From Vitreoscilla filiformis (lineage in GTDB: Bacteria > Pseudomonadota > Gammaproteobacteria > Burkholderiales > Burkholderiaceae_C), in assembly GCF_002222655.1 (NCBI RefSeq), contig NZ_CP022423.1, forward strand, positions 2,046,001 through 2,110,000: DNA of 64,000 bases, in the 5' to 3' direction. Below the pieces are notes generated by a model, which saw only the letters and a list, made by a program, of their open reading frames with translations, was not told the DNA's origin and ran no database searches. Positions 43,207 through 52,364 of the stretch are shown here, one piece after another (position 1 is the first letter of the stretch; the number at the start of each line of letters is the position of its first letter). Position numbers and translations under genes: made by a program.

Positions 43207-44870
43207 GGCGTGGTGAACTGGTGTTGGATGATGATGGGCGACTGGCCATTGACTTCGACCACACGAACAATCGCCGGCTGGCTCGGGTTGCGGATGGTGA
43301 TGGTGTGCCGGCCTTTCGACAAAGTCAGGCTGCGCAAAGGGGGGGAACTGCCTTGCATGACGCCGTCCACCTCGACCTGCCCCCACGGTTTGATCAGCAG
43401 CATGACGGTGCCTGTGGGGCCGCGCACAGGGGGTTCTGGTGCGGTGGTGGGGGCCGGTTTGGGTGGTTTGGCCACGGGCACAACCGGAGGTGTCGGGGGG
43501 GCGGGCGAGGGCACCGGACGGGTCACCGGGGCCACGCCGGGCAGTTGCGTGATGCTGCCCGATGCGGCAGGGCGAGCCGACGCCGCCAGGCTGGGCGGCG
43601 TTTCTGCGACGGGGGGCAACGTCGCCACTGCCGGCGACGTGGCCGGTGGCGGATCGGGTGACACCCACGCCGCTGGCGGTGGCTCTTGCCGTTGCCCCAT
43701 GGTTTGCCACCACACCACCCCAGCCACCGAGATCAAAACCCCGGCGCCCATGCCCATGACGGTGCGGTACTGTTCTTCCGGTGAACGCGCCAGGGTGCGT
43801 GCTTCGGTGGAGGTCATCCATTCGCGCAGATCGTTGGCCAGGTGCCGCGCCGAGGGGTAACGGTCTTCGGGCGCACGGGCCATGGCACGCGCTGCAATGG
43901 CGGACAAGCCGGCGGGCACCCGTGTCCCGTTGCGTCGGGCCGATGGGGTGGGGGCGGTGAGCACCGCTTCGGTGATGGCTTCCAGCGTCTCGCCACCAAA
44001 AGGCTGGCGCCCGGTGAGCAGCTCGTAGAGCACCACGCCGAGTGAGTACACGTCGCAGCGCCGATCCAGGCTGTCCCCCCGGATTTGTTCGGGGGCGAGG
44101 TAGTAGGGAGATCCAGCGGTGAGGGTGGTGGCGGCCGTTCCGTCGCGGCGGGCTTGGCGGGCGATGCCAAAGTCCAACACCTTGGGATATTTGCGATCCA
44201 CCATGAAGATGTTGGCGGGTTTGATGTCGCAATGCACCACGCCCTTGCCGTGGGCGTAGGCCAGGGCGTCGGCCACGCGGCGCACCAGGTTGGCGGCTTC
44301 AAAGGGGGTTGGGTGCCAGCCTTGGTGCAGCAACTTGCGCAAGTCCATGCCGCGCAGCGGTTCCATGGCGATGTACACCCCATGCTCGGACAGCCCCGCG
44401 TCGAACACCGTGACGATGTGCGGGTGAGACAAGCGAGCCGCCGCCCGCGCCTCGTTCAACAGCAGGGTTTGGGCGGCGTCTTGCACCGCTTGATCCGATT
44501 GCACGCGCAGCGTCTTCACCGCCACCGAGCGTGACAGCAGCGGATCCCAAGCGGCATACACCGTGCCCAATCCCCCTTGGCCCAGCACGGAGCGCAGCAA
44601 AAAGCGGCCAATCTGGCCCATTTCGGCGGGGATGGCGGTGTCTTGCGGTCGGGTGTAGCCGTGCTCTGTGGGCTGAATGGTGGCGGTGCCGAAGCTGCTG
44701 CGCGGCAAGTCCTCTACCAGCGTGCTTTGAAAATCGTCGGAAGACCTGTCCTTGGCCGGTGCATGGGTTGCAGGGGCCTTGGCATTGGGACGCGTCAGTT
44801 GCTGACGCCATCGGTCAAGAAAAGACCATCGGGAAGATTGAGCGTCCTGGTTCACAGCGTCTCCCTGCAT
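43203..44870 (-). CDS. Membrane-anchored Ser/Thr protein kinase with PEGA-like end
   Basis: A 555-residue kinase. The kinase domain covers about residues 88-345: glycine loop LGQGGLGTVYAA, lysine in VAVKTLRV, catalytic loop HCDIKPANIF, DFG in VLDFGIA and APE in YYLAPEQIRG. The HRD arginine is replaced by Cys, so it is a non-RD kinase. A membrane helix lies near 370 (VMGMGAGVLISVAGVVWW), then a Pro-rich linker and a PEGA-like periplasmic domain (GQVEVDGVMQGSSPPL, LTLSKGRHTITI). Its stop overlaps the ybgC start, an unusual place for such a kinase. Confidence 0.88.
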   Translation of the reverse strand: MQGDAVNQDAQSSRWSFLDRWRQQLTRPNAKAPATHAPAKDRSSDDFQSTLVEDLPRSSFGTATIQPTEHGYTRPQDTAIPAEMGQIGRFLLRSVLGQGGLGTVYAAWDPLLSRSVAVKTLRVQSDQAVQDAAQTLLLNEARAAARLSHPHIVTVFDAGLSEHGVYIAMEPLRGMDLRKLLHQGWHPTPFEAANLVRRVADALAYAHGKGVVHCDIKPANIFMVDRKYPKVLDFGIARQARRDGTAATTLTAGSPYYLAPEQIRGDSLDRRCDVYSLGVVLYELLTGRQPFGGETLEAITEAVLTAPTPSARRNGTRVPAGLSAIAARAMARAPEDRYPSARHLANDLREWMTSTEARTLARSPEEQYRTVMGMGAGVLISVAGVVWWQTMGQRQEPPPAAWVSPDPPPATSPAVATLPPVAETPPSLAASARPAASGSITQLPGVAPVTRPVPSPAPPTPPVVPVAKPPKPAPTTAPEPPVRGPTGTVMLLIKPWGQVEVDGVMQGSSPPLRSLTLSKGRHTITIRNPSQPAIVRVVEVNGQSPIIIQHQFTTP

Positions 44871-44879
44871 GTGTCGAAT

Positions 44880-46064
44880 TCAGGCGCTGATGGCGCGGCG
44901 CAAGCGCTCGGCGGCCTCGTGCAAATCGTCCAAGCCACTGGCAAAGGACAGGCGCACATAACGTTCGGCTGCCGCCGGGCCGAAATCGCGCCCAGGCGTC
45001 AGGGCCACGTGGGCGCGTTGCATCATGCTCATGCAAAAGTCCCAACTGCTGGCGCTGTGGCGGCTGCAATCGGCCCACGCATAAAACGCGCCGTCGGGCA
45101 CCACGGGCACGGACAGGCCCATGTCGTTCAGGGCGGGCACGATGAAATCGCGCCGGGCCCGGAATGCCGCTCGGCGCCGCTCGTACTCGGCCAAAGAGTC
45201 GGGCGCAAAACACGCCAGCGCGGCATGTTGAGCCACCGAGCTTGCGCAGATGTAGAGGTTCTGCTGCAAGCGCTCGACCGCCGGCACCAGCGCCGATGGC
45301 AGCACCGCCCAGCCCAGGCGCCAGCCCGTCATGCTGAAATATTTGGAGAAGCTGTTGATCGAGACGATGTCTTCGCCGCAGGCCAGGGCACTGGCGGCGT
45401 AGCGTTCGTCGTAGGACAGCCCGAGGTAAATCTCGTCCACGATGGTGACGCCGCCGCGCTCGCGCACGGCTTGCACCATCTCGCGCAGCGTTTCCGGTGC
45501 AATCGAGGTGCCCGTGGGGTTGGACGGCGAGGCCAGCACCACGCCGCGTGTGGCGGGCGTCCAATGCTGGCGCACTTGATCGGCATCGAGTTGGAAGCGC
45601 GTGCCGGGGGTGGTGGGAATCAGCCGGGCCGTCGCGCCTGTGGCCGCCACAAAATGGCGGTTGCAGGGGTAAGACGGGTCGGGCATCAACACGTCGTCAC
45701 CCGTTTCAAACAAGGCCAGCGTCACCAGTTGCAGCGCAGCCGAGGCACCGGCCGTGATGACGATGCGCTGCGGCGCAATCTCCAAGCCAAAACGTGTGCG
45801 ATACCACCCGGAAATCGCCTCACGCAGCGCGGGCAGCCCGAGGGCTTCGGTGTACTGCGTCCGCCCTTGGGCCACAGCCGCTTGGGCGGCGGCTTGCACC
45901 AGCGGCGGGGCGGTGAAATCGGGCTCACCGATGTTGAGGAACAGCATGGGCCGCCCACCCTGGCGGGGATCACACGCGGGCTGCCGCGCCAGTTCGGCAG
46001 CGGCTTTGGCGCACTCCATCACGTAGAAGGGTTCGATGTGATCCAGGCGTCGGGCAAGTTTCAT
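44880..46064 (-). CDS. Class I/II PLP-dependent aminotransferase
   Basis: A 394-residue enzyme of the AspC/AlaT-like group. Substrate and cofactor residues are visible: LNIGEPDFTAPP near 40, the pyridine-ring aspartate in IVDEIYLGLSY near 195, and the PLP lysine in INSFSKYFSMTGWRLGW near 225. The C-terminal arginine is in ERYVRLSFA. The natural amino acid is not clear. The start at 46064 was taken because it matches the family N-terminus (MKLARRLDHIEPFYVM). It is downstream of nusB in the rib-nusB unit. Confidence 0.88.
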   Translation of the reverse strand: MKLARRLDHIEPFYVMECAKAAAELARQPACDPRQGGRPMLFLNIGEPDFTAPPLVQAAAQAAVAQGRTQYTEALGLPALREAISGWYRTRFGLEIAPQRIVITAGASAALQLVTLALFETGDDVLMPDPSYPCNRHFVAATGATARLIPTTPGTRFQLDADQVRQHWTPATRGVVLASPSNPTGTSIAPETLREMVQAVRERGGVTIVDEIYLGLSYDERYAASALACGEDIVSINSFSKYFSMTGWRLGWAVLPSALVPAVERLQQNLYICASSVAQHAALACFAPDSLAEYERRRAAFRARRDFIVPALNDMGLSVPVVPDGAFYAWADCSRHSASSWDFCMSMMQRAHVALTPGRDFGPAAAERYVRLSFASGLDDLHEAAERLRRAISA

Positions 46065-46106
46065 GGGCCAGTGCGGGAGGGGGGGCAAAGAGCGGGCGGT
46101 GGCGCG

Positions 46107-46601
46107 TCAACGGCGCGGGGAACGGGGCGCGGCGGCGACTTCGGCGGGGCGCAGCTCCAGTGCTGCTTTGTCCAGAACACCGTTGACGTACTTGTGACCG
46201 TCGGTGCCGCCGAAGGACTTGGCCAGTTCCACCGCTTCGTTGATGGCCACTTTGTAAGGCACATCAACACAATGTCGCAGCTCGTAGCAGCCGATGAGCA
46301 GCACGGCGTGCTCCACCGGCGACAGCTCGGTGGTGGGCCGATCCGTGTGGCGGCCAATGACGGTGTCCAGCGAGGCCGCCTCTTCGATGCAGCCGTGCAG
46401 CAGCGCGTCGAAGTGGGCGCGGTCGCACAGGTCAAAGCCGTCTTGTTCGCGCATGTGGGCGTCGATCAGGCCGGCTTCGCCGCCGCTGATCAGCCACTCG
46501 TACAAGCCTTGCAGAGCGACCTCACGCGAGCGCCGGCGTGCCGACTTGGGAGCCGCCCGCTTGCGTGCGGCGGGGGGGGTCTTGGGGGACGTTTCGGTCA
46601 C
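46107..46601 (-). CDS. nusB: Transcription antitermination protein NusB
   Basis: A 164-residue RNA-binding protein of the NusB fold. Core blocks are [13 protein letters not shown] near residue 25, [12 protein letters not shown] near 75, [19 protein letters not shown] near 110 and [24 protein letters not shown] near 135. The N-terminal about 25 residues are basic. It starts at a GTG overlapping the ribH stop. With NusE (S10) it binds boxA in rRNA leaders. Confidence 0.95.
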   Translation of the reverse strand: MTETSPKTPPAARKRAAPKSARRRSREVALQGLYEWLISGGEAGLIDAHMREQDGFDLCDRAHFDALLHGCIEEAASLDTVIGRHTDRPTTELSPVEHAVLLIGCYELRHCVDVPYKVAINEAVELAKSFGGTDGHKYVNGVLDKAALELRPAEVAAAPRSPRR

Positions 46602-47062
46602 AGCAGTTTTTCCAGCAAATTGGCCATTTCGACAGCCACGCGTGCGGCATCGCGGCCTTTTTCCTCAACGCGGGCCCAGGCTTGTTCTTCGTTTTCCACC
46701 GTCAAGATCGCGTTGGCGACGGGCAATTGGTGATCCAGCCCCACACGGGTGACCCCTGCGCCGCTTTCGTTGGCCACCAGCTCGAAGTGATAGGTTTCAC
46801 CTCGGATGATGCAACCCAGGGCGATGAGGGCGTCATAGTCCTCGGAGTTGGCCATGGCGTTGAGGGCCAGCGGCACCTCCAGCGCCCCCGGCACCGTGAC
46901 TTGCACAATGTGCCGATCCGACACCCCCAGGGCCGCCAGCTCTTTCAAACAAGCGTTGGCCAGGGCGGTGGTGATGGCGTCGTTGAAACGAGCGCGCACA
47001 ACGCCGATCGACAGGCCATTGCCGTCGAGGGAGGCGGTTTGGCCTTTGTCTGCTCCTTGCAT
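46598..47062 (-). CDS. ribH: 6,7-dimethyl-8-ribityllumazine synthase
   Basis: A 154-residue enzyme that condenses ArP and DHBP into lumazine. Substrate-binding residues are seen in [22 protein letters not shown], the [16 protein letters not shown] stretch with the catalytic histidine near residue 94, and the phosphate site GVTRVGLD. It follows ribBA directly and overlaps nusB. It forms the usual icosahedral or pentameric assembly. Confidence 0.96.
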   Translation of the reverse strand: MQGADKGQTASLDGNGLSIGVVRARFNDAITTALANACLKELAALGVSDRHIVQVTVPGALEVPLALNAMANSEDYDALIALGCIIRGETYHFELVANESGAGVTRVGLDHQLPVANAILTVENEEQAWARVEEKGRDAARVAVEMANLLEKLL

Positions 47063-47083
47063 GCGGGTTCTCCGTCTGGGGGA

Positions 47084-48181
47084 TCAGTGGGCGGCTTGGA
47101 AGCCGGTGACTTCGAGGCCGTAGCCCGTCATGCTGGGCATGCGGCGCGGGCTGCCGAGCAGGCGCATCCGGGTGACACCCAGCTCGCGCAGGATTTGGGC
47201 CCCGACGCCGTAGGTGCGCAGATCCACCGTGGGGCGGGCCACCGGGGCTTCTTGTGCGGGCAGCAAGTGGCCGACCAAGCTGTCAGCCGACTCGTTGCCG
47301 CAGTTGAGCAGCACCGCCACGCCGCGCTGGCTGGCTTGCAGCGTTGCCAGGGCTTGGGCCAGGGGCCACGAATGGTGGTTGGCGCTGCCTGCATCCAGCA
47401 GATCCAACACCGACAGCGGTTCGTGGACGCGCACCAGCACTTCGTCGCTGGGCGCCCATTGGCCGTGGGCCAAAGCCAGGTGAACTTGACCCGAACGGTC
47501 GCGGAAGACATGGCAGGTGAACTCACCTTGCGCGGTCGTCAGGCTGCGCTGACCTTCGCGGCGCACCAGGGATTCGTTGCGGCTGCGGTAGGTGATGAGA
47601 TCGGCGATGGTGCCGATTTTGAGGTTGTGCTCGCGGGCGAACACTTGCAGATCCGGCAGGCGGGCCATGGTGCCATCGTCGTTCATGATCTCGCAGATCA
47701 CGGCGCTGGGGCTCAAGCCGGCCATGGCGGACAGATCGCAGCCCGCTTCGGTGTGGCCGGCGCGCATGAGCACGCCGCCGTCCTGGGCTTGCAGCGGGAA
47801 GATGTGGCCGGGCTGCACCAAGTCGCTCGGTTTGGCGTCCCGGGCCACGGCGGCTTGCACGGTGCGGGCGCGGTCGGCGGCGGAAATCCCGGTGGTCACA
47901 CCCTCCGCCGCTTCGATGCTGACCGTGAAGGCGGTGCCGTGGGCGGTGCCGTTGCGGGCCGTCATCGGGGGCAGGCGCAGGCGTTCGCAGCGCTCGCGGG
48001 TCAGGGTCAGGCAGATCAGGCCACGGCCATATTTGGCCATGAAGTTGATCGCTTCGGGGGTGACGTGGTCAGCGGCGAGGACGAGATCGCCCTCGTTCTC
48101 GCGGTCTTCTTCATCGACCAAGATGACCATGCGACCGGCCGCCAGTTCGGCCACCAGTTCAGGAATCGGAGAGATAGGCAT
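47084..48181 (-). CDS. ribBA: DHBP synthase with degenerate GTP-cyclohydrolase-II-like domain (RibBA-like)
   Basis: A 365-residue protein. The N-terminal DHBP synthase (residues about 1-200) is intact: VDEEDRENEGDLVLAAD, INFMAKYGRGLICL, and AGHTEAGCDLSAMAG. The C-terminal half has the GCH-II-like fold but the zinc site CxxGDxFxSxRCDC is absent; the matching stretch reads RVHEPLSVLDLLDAGS. So only DHBP is probably made here, as in RibBX-type variants known in proteobacteria. GTP cyclohydrolase II should then be encoded elsewhere. It is 21 bases after ribD. Confidence 0.9.
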   Translation of the reverse strand: MPISPIPELVAELAAGRMVILVDEEDRENEGDLVLAADHVTPEAINFMAKYGRGLICLTLTRERCERLRLPPMTARNGTAHGTAFTVSIEAAEGVTTGISAADRARTVQAAVARDAKPSDLVQPGHIFPLQAQDGGVLMRAGHTEAGCDLSAMAGLSPSAVICEIMNDDGTMARLPDLQVFAREHNLKIGTIADLITYRSRNESLVRREGQRSLTTAQGEFTCHVFRDRSGQVHLALAHGQWAPSDEVLVRVHEPLSVLDLLDAGSANHHSWPLAQALATLQASQRGVAVLLNCGNESADSLVGHLLPAQEAPVARPTVDLRTYGVGAQILRELGVTRMRLLGSPRRMPSMTGYGLEVTGFQAAH

Positions 48182-48202
48182 GTCTGAATTGTAGGCGGCG
48201 CC

Positions 48203-49357
48203 TCAGCGGACCAGCGCCGGGGGGGCCGAACGGGCGGTGAGGCGAAGGTCCGGCCCGATGCGCTCGATCTGCTGCCACTGCCAGCGCAGTGCCGGTGTCA
48301 GATCGGCCCACGGCCCGAGATGCGCCAAACCGGCGCCTTGTCCGAGCAGCATCGGGGCGAGGTACAGCACGATTTCATCCACCATCCCCGCCGCCAGCCA
48401 CGCACCGTTGAGGGTGGCACCCGCTTCGATATGCAGTTCGTTGATGGACTGGGTCGTCAGATCGGCCAGCACCGCGTGCAGATCGACGCGCCCAGTGGCG
48501 GCGTCGGGCACGCTGCGCACGCGCACGCTCCGGGCCTGCCAAGACGCGATGCGGGCATCGTTGGCCGGCACAGCGGTGTACAGCCACACCGGGCTGCCGC
48601 TTTGCAGCAAACGGGCGGTGGGAGGCAAACGCAGGTGGGAGTCCAGCACCACCCGCACCGGTTGCACCTGGGTGGGGACGTGGCGCACGTCCAGCATGGG
48701 GTCGTCCGCGAGCGCGGTTTGGATGCCTGTGAGCACCGCCCCGGCTCGGCGGCGCCAAGCGTGGCCGTCGGCGCGGGCTTCGGGGCTGGTGATCCATTGG
48801 CTTACGCCATTGGCCAAGGCGGTGCGGCCATCCAGCGAACCGGCCATTTTCAAGCGCACCCAAGGGCGCTGGCGCTGCATGCGGCTGAAAAACCCGATGT
48901 TCAATTCGGTGGCTGCCAGGGCGTGCGTGGGCGGCCCCCAATCGGCGGAGACACCGGCAGCGCGCAACCGAGCCATGCCTTGGCCATTCACCAGCGGGTT
49001 GGGGTCGCCCACGGCGGCCACCACCCGCGCCATCCCCGCCGCGACCAACGCATCGCAACACGGAGGCGTGCGGCCATGGTGGGCACAAGGCTCCAGCGTC
49101 ACCCAGGCGGTGGCGCCGCGCACATCATGGCCCCGGGCTTGGGCGTCGCGCAGCGCCATGATTTCAGCGTGGGCCGAGCCCACCGCTTGGGTGTGGCCTT
49201 GGCCCAGCAGCCAGCGGCCATCTGCCGAGGTGATGACGCAGCCGACACGCGGATTGGGTTCACTCACGCCCACGGCGTGTTCGGCCAAGGCCAGGGCGGC
49301 GGCCATGGGATCGGCGGGGGCGGGCAAGGTGGGGAAGGGGGATGTCAGGTCGCTCAT
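48203..49357 (-). CDS. ribD: Bifunctional deaminase/reductase RibD
   Basis: A 384-residue enzyme with two domains. The deaminase (about 1-155) has zinc ligands in SAHAEIMAL and PCAHHGRTPPCC. The reductase (about 155-384) has KMAGSLDGRTALANGVSQWI and the late HIEAGATLNGAWLAAGMVDE loop that binds NADPH and the ribityl substrate. It acts on the second and third steps after GTP cyclohydrolase II. The start at 49357 (MSDLTSPFP) fits the family N-terminus. It begins the leftward rib-nusB cluster. No FMN riboswitch was recognised in the 90 bases upstream. Confidence 0.95.
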   Translation of the reverse strand: MSDLTSPFPTLPAPADPMAAALALAEHAVGVSEPNPRVGCVITSADGRWLLGQGHTQAVGSAHAEIMALRDAQARGHDVRGATAWVTLEPCAHHGRTPPCCDALVAAGMARVVAAVGDPNPLVNGQGMARLRAAGVSADWGPPTHALAATELNIGFFSRMQRQRPWVRLKMAGSLDGRTALANGVSQWITSPEARADGHAWRRRAGAVLTGIQTALADDPMLDVRHVPTQVQPVRVVLDSHLRLPPTARLLQSGSPVWLYTAVPANDARIASWQARSVRVRSVPDAATGRVDLHAVLADLTTQSINELHIEAGATLNGAWLAAGMVDEIVLYLAPMLLGQGAGLAHLGPWADLTPALRWQWQQIERIGPDLRLTARSAPPALVR

Positions 49358-49446
49358 GCAGACATGGGATGGTGAAACGGCGAGGTGAAGGAGGCGTCCC
49401 AGGGCCTGCGGCAGCATGCCGCGACACACACCACAGGGAGGCTCCG

Positions 49447-49995
49447 ATGCGGCACGTCGCCGGGTGGACATTGACGGAATTGCTGATCACATTGGCCGTG
49501 GCCTCGATCGTGCTGGCGCTGAGTGTGCCGGACATGGGCACGTTGGTGGCTGAACGGTCGGTGCAGGGGGAGGTGCAGGCGTTTCTGTCGGCCTTGCGGT
49601 TGGCGCGGCACGAGGCGATGCGTTTTGGTGAGGTGGTGAGTGTCTGTGCCCGCGATCCTGGGGGCGGTGACACCGTTCATGCGTGCTGGCCGGAAGGGCG
49701 AGTGTGGACAGCGGGGTGGCTGGTGTTTGTGGATCGAGGGCAGCGTGGGGTGGTGGACCCCGAAGATCGGGTGCTGTTGGTGCATCAGCCGGTGCAGGGG
49801 AGCAGCCGCGTCCAAGCCACCCTCAGCCGGTTGAGTTTTCAGCCAACGGGGATTTCGTTCAATGCAGCGTCCAGTTTTCGGTTCGTCCCAGCGCAGGCCC
49901 GCAACGAAGCGCAGGCCATGGCGAGTGCTCAACTGGTGTGCGTGAACAAAGCCGGGCGGGCCCGGGTGAGCGAGAGCGCGCAGCGCTGCACCTGA
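49447..49995 (+). CDS. GspH/FimT-type minor pseudopilin
   Basis: A 182-residue prepilin. The leader is short and basic and ends in the processing site G^WTLTE (RHVAGWTLTELLITLAVASIVLAL), with W instead of the usual F at +1 and the essential Glu at +5. A GspH-like body follows, with one cysteine pair (VCARDPGG and HACWPEG). Minor pseudopilins start or regulate type IV pilus or type II secretion pili. No other pilin genes are adjacent, so its partners lie elsewhere. Confidence 0.85.
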   Translation: MRHVAGWTLTELLITLAVASIVLALSVPDMGTLVAERSVQGEVQAFLSALRLARHEAMRFGEVVSVCARDPGGGDTVHACWPEGRVWTAGWLVFVDRGQRGVVDPEDRVLLVHQPVQGSSRVQATLSRLSFQPTGISFNAASSFRFVPAQARNEAQAMASAQLVCVNKAGRARVSESAQRCT

Positions 49996-50008
49996 ACGAG
50001 AACCAGCG

Positions 50009-50935
50009 TCAGCCCGGCAATGACTGTGCGGCGGTGCCCTGCGGCAACGCGGTGACCAAGTCGGTGAGCAAGCGCGTGGTTTGGCGCATCAACGGTGTGC
50101 TGCGCTGGTGCGCCGAGGTCGCCAGGCACAACACGCTGACCAGCTCCGGGCGCACCAAGGGGCGCACCACCAGGGCATCCTTGCGCTCGGACACGGCCAC
50201 GCTGCTGGCGGTGAGGATGGCGTGCCCGTACCCCGCACACACCAAATCGAGGATGGCCGGGACACTGGACACCTCCCACGCCACGTTCAAACTCAGGCCG
50301 GCGAGGGTGGCTTGGTTGTCCAACAAACGGCGGATGACGTGCTGGCGTTCGGGCAGCACCAAAGGCAGGGCGGCCACATTTTCCAGGGACACGGGCGCCA
50401 AACTGCCACCCTCTCCGGGGCGCAGGCGCTGCACCAAACCCAAGCGCTCGTGCAGCAGTGGCCGGATTTCCAGGCCCGTTTGGGTGTCGGGGTTGTAGAG
50501 CAGCCCCACATCCACCCGCCCGCTGCCCAACCATTCGCTGATGTGCGCCGACAGCCCTTCCACAATGGTCAGGCGGGCGCGGGGCATGCAACGCTGAAAA
50601 CCGTCCACCAGGGCCAAGGTCAACTGTCGGCCCATGCTGGGGGGCAGGCCCACGGTGATGCGGCCCACCGGCTCATCGCGGCTGGCGCTGAGGTCCTCGC
50701 AGGCTTGTGCCACTTGCCGCAGGATGGCCAGGCTGTGTTCGTACAAACGCCGTCCGGGCTCGGTCAGGCTCACGCCTCGGCCATTGCGCAGCAGCAAGGT
50801 TTCGCGCAACTCGATTTCCAAGGCGCGCACTTGGCGGCTCAGGGCGGGTTGAGCGATGTCCAGCACCAGGGCGGCTTTGCTGAAACTGCCCAGCTCAGCC
50901 ACGCTGACAAAGTATTCCAACTGCTTGAGATTCAC
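50009..50935 (-). CDS. LysR-family transcriptional regulator
   Basis: A 308-residue regulator. The winged helix-turn-helix (residues about 1-60) has LEYFVSVAELGSFSKAALVLDIAQPALSRQVRALE. The substrate domain (about 90-300) carries VGLPPSMGRQLTLALVDGF and the Rossmann-like LLYNPDTQTGLEIRPLL. It starts at a GTG overlapping the stop of the acetyltransferase gene, so both are in one leftward unit. Sequence alone does not reveal its inducer or targets. Confidence 0.9.
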   Translation of the reverse strand: MNLKQLEYFVSVAELGSFSKAALVLDIAQPALSRQVRALEIELRETLLLRNGRGVSLTEPGRRLYEHSLAILRQVAQACEDLSASRDEPVGRITVGLPPSMGRQLTLALVDGFQRCMPRARLTIVEGLSAHISEWLGSGRVDVGLLYNPDTQTGLEIRPLLHERLGLVQRLRPGEGGSLAPVSLENVAALPLVLPERQHVIRRLLDNQATLAGLSLNVAWEVSSVPAILDLVCAGYGHAILTASSVAVSERKDALVVRPLVRPELVSVLCLATSAHQRSTPLMRQTTRLLTDLVTALPQGTAAQSLPG

Positions 50936-51459
50936 CCGAGTGTGGCCTTCAGGTAGTGCGCCCCCGGAATGGGGTTGTAGTAGTAGGGCGGAACTTCTTC
51001 AAAACCCAGCGAGGTGTACAGCTCGCGGGCGGCTTCCATGTCATCCAGGGTGTCCAGCAGCATGGCGGAATAGCCCGCATGGGTGGCGCGTTCGATCAGG
51101 TGTTGCGCGAGCAGCCGCCCAACACCGAATCGGCGAAAAGGGCGGCGCACGTAAAGACGTTTCATTTCGCAGGCGTTGGCGTGATCCGCCTCCAACAAGG
51201 GGCGAAAAGCGCCGCAGCCGGCCAGGGCGCCGTCCACATAAGCCAGCAACAAACCCCCGTGGGGTTCAGCGTAGGCGCCGGGCAGGGTGGCCAACTCCGC
51301 TTCGAAATTCTGGAAGCACAAATCGATGGCCAAGCTGGCCGCGTACTCCCGAAAAATATCCCGGGTGGCGTTCAGTGCCTCGGGGTTTTGTGGGGTTTGG
51401 AGCACGATGTCCGGCCATGTTGAGGCGGCGAAGTGAGCGGAGGAGAAGCGGGAAACCAT
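50932..51459 (-). CDS. GNAT family N-acetyltransferase
   Basis: A 175-residue acetyltransferase. The acetyl-CoA motif A is in MKRLYVRRPFRRFGVGRLLAQHLIERA near residue 95, followed by GYSAMLLDTLDDMEAARELYTSLGFEE, typical of GNAT. It probably acetylates a small amine or amino acid. It is co-transcribed with the downstream LysR gene (GTGA overlap), so that regulator may control it. Confidence 0.88.
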   Translation of the reverse strand: MVSRFSSAHFAASTWPDIVLQTPQNPEALNATRDIFREYAASLAIDLCFQNFEAELATLPGAYAEPHGGLLLAYVDGALAGCGAFRPLLEADHANACEMKRLYVRRPFRRFGVGRLLAQHLIERATHAGYSAMLLDTLDDMEAARELYTSLGFEEVPPYYYNPIPGAHYLKATLG

Positions 51460-51489
51460 GGCCGGCTGCGCACGCGGGTGCGTCGAATC

Positions 51490-52206
51490 TCACATGGCGT
51501 TAGCGTACCCCAGTTGCCACAGCCACACCCCAGCGACAGCACAGGCGGCCAGCAGCAACAAAGCCAGGCCCCGGGTGACGATGTCATCGCGGCTGGCGGG
51601 GGTGCCCACGGGCAACGCCTTGTCGCCCGTGAACATGGGTTTGACCAGGTTGTGGCGCTTGACGTGGGCGTGAAACGCAATTGCCGCCACGTGCAACACC
51701 ACCAGGCCGATCAACAGCAGTTTGCCGCTCTCACGGTGCCAATTGGAGGCCCAGCTCACCCACTCGGCCGGCGCCCAGGCGTTGAGCGGGCCAACGAAGG
51801 CGATTTCGTCGTCAATGATCAACCCTGAACCCACTTGCACCAGCAGCACCGCCAGCAGCGCAAACACGGACAGAGCACCCAGCGGGTTGTGCCCCACCTC
51901 GGCATGGGGTGTCGATTGGCCGCGCAGGTAACGCAGCGTCGTCAGGGGTGAATAGATGAAACTGGTGAAGCGCGACCAACGCCCACCGACAAGGCCCCAC
52001 ACCAGCCGGAACAGCAGCAGCGCCGCGACGGCCACCCCCAGCTTGGCGTGCCAGTCGATGGCATTGCCGCCGATTTGGCCAGAAACCACCAGCGCCACCA
52101 CGCTCGCCACCAAGGCCCAGTGGAACAGGCGTGTGGGCAAATCCCACACGCGAACGCGAGCGATGGGGCGCGATGGGTCGGAGGCAGAAGCAGGGGACAC
52201 AGGCAT
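51490..52206 (-). CDS. Cytochrome b561-type diheme membrane protein
   Basis: A 238-residue protein with four to five membrane helices. Heme-ligand histidines are seen in TRLFHWALV, IDWHAKLGVA and VVLHVAAIAFHAHVKRHN. These are typical of the bacterial b561/Ni-Fe-hydrogenase cytochrome b group that passes electrons between quinone and a periplasmic partner. It is divergent from a cytochrome c' gene, 158 bases apart, so the two may be regulated together and exchange electrons. Confidence 0.88.
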   Translation of the reverse strand: MPVSPASASDPSRPIARVRVWDLPTRLFHWALVASVVALVVSGQIGGNAIDWHAKLGVAVAALLLFRLVWGLVGGRWSRFTSFIYSPLTTLRYLRGQSTPHAEVGHNPLGALSVFALLAVLLVQVGSGLIIDDEIAFVGPLNAWAPAEWVSWASNWHRESGKLLLIGLVVLHVAAIAFHAHVKRHNLVKPMFTGDKALPVGTPASRDDIVTRGLALLLLAACAVAGVWLWQLGYANAM

Positions 52207-52364
52207 GGTCAACTCCAAACGGCGAACAACAGGGGATTGGGGGGGCATCGCTGAGATGCCACGTTAGCGCAGGCGGGATTGCTTACACTGAGGGATGCCC
52301 ATTCGATGCCCCCTGGGGTGTCAGGGGTCGGGTGTGCATGTTGTGTTTTTCTTGGAGAAATTGC

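Noticed and set aside
46538..48187. Long plus-strand open frame opposite ribH and ribBA
   Set aside because: The minus-strand genes carry the catalytic motifs, and the plus frame has no recognisable domain.
49358..49446. FMN riboswitch upstream of ribD
   Set aside because: The 90-base gap is too short and does not show the conserved RFN-element blocks.
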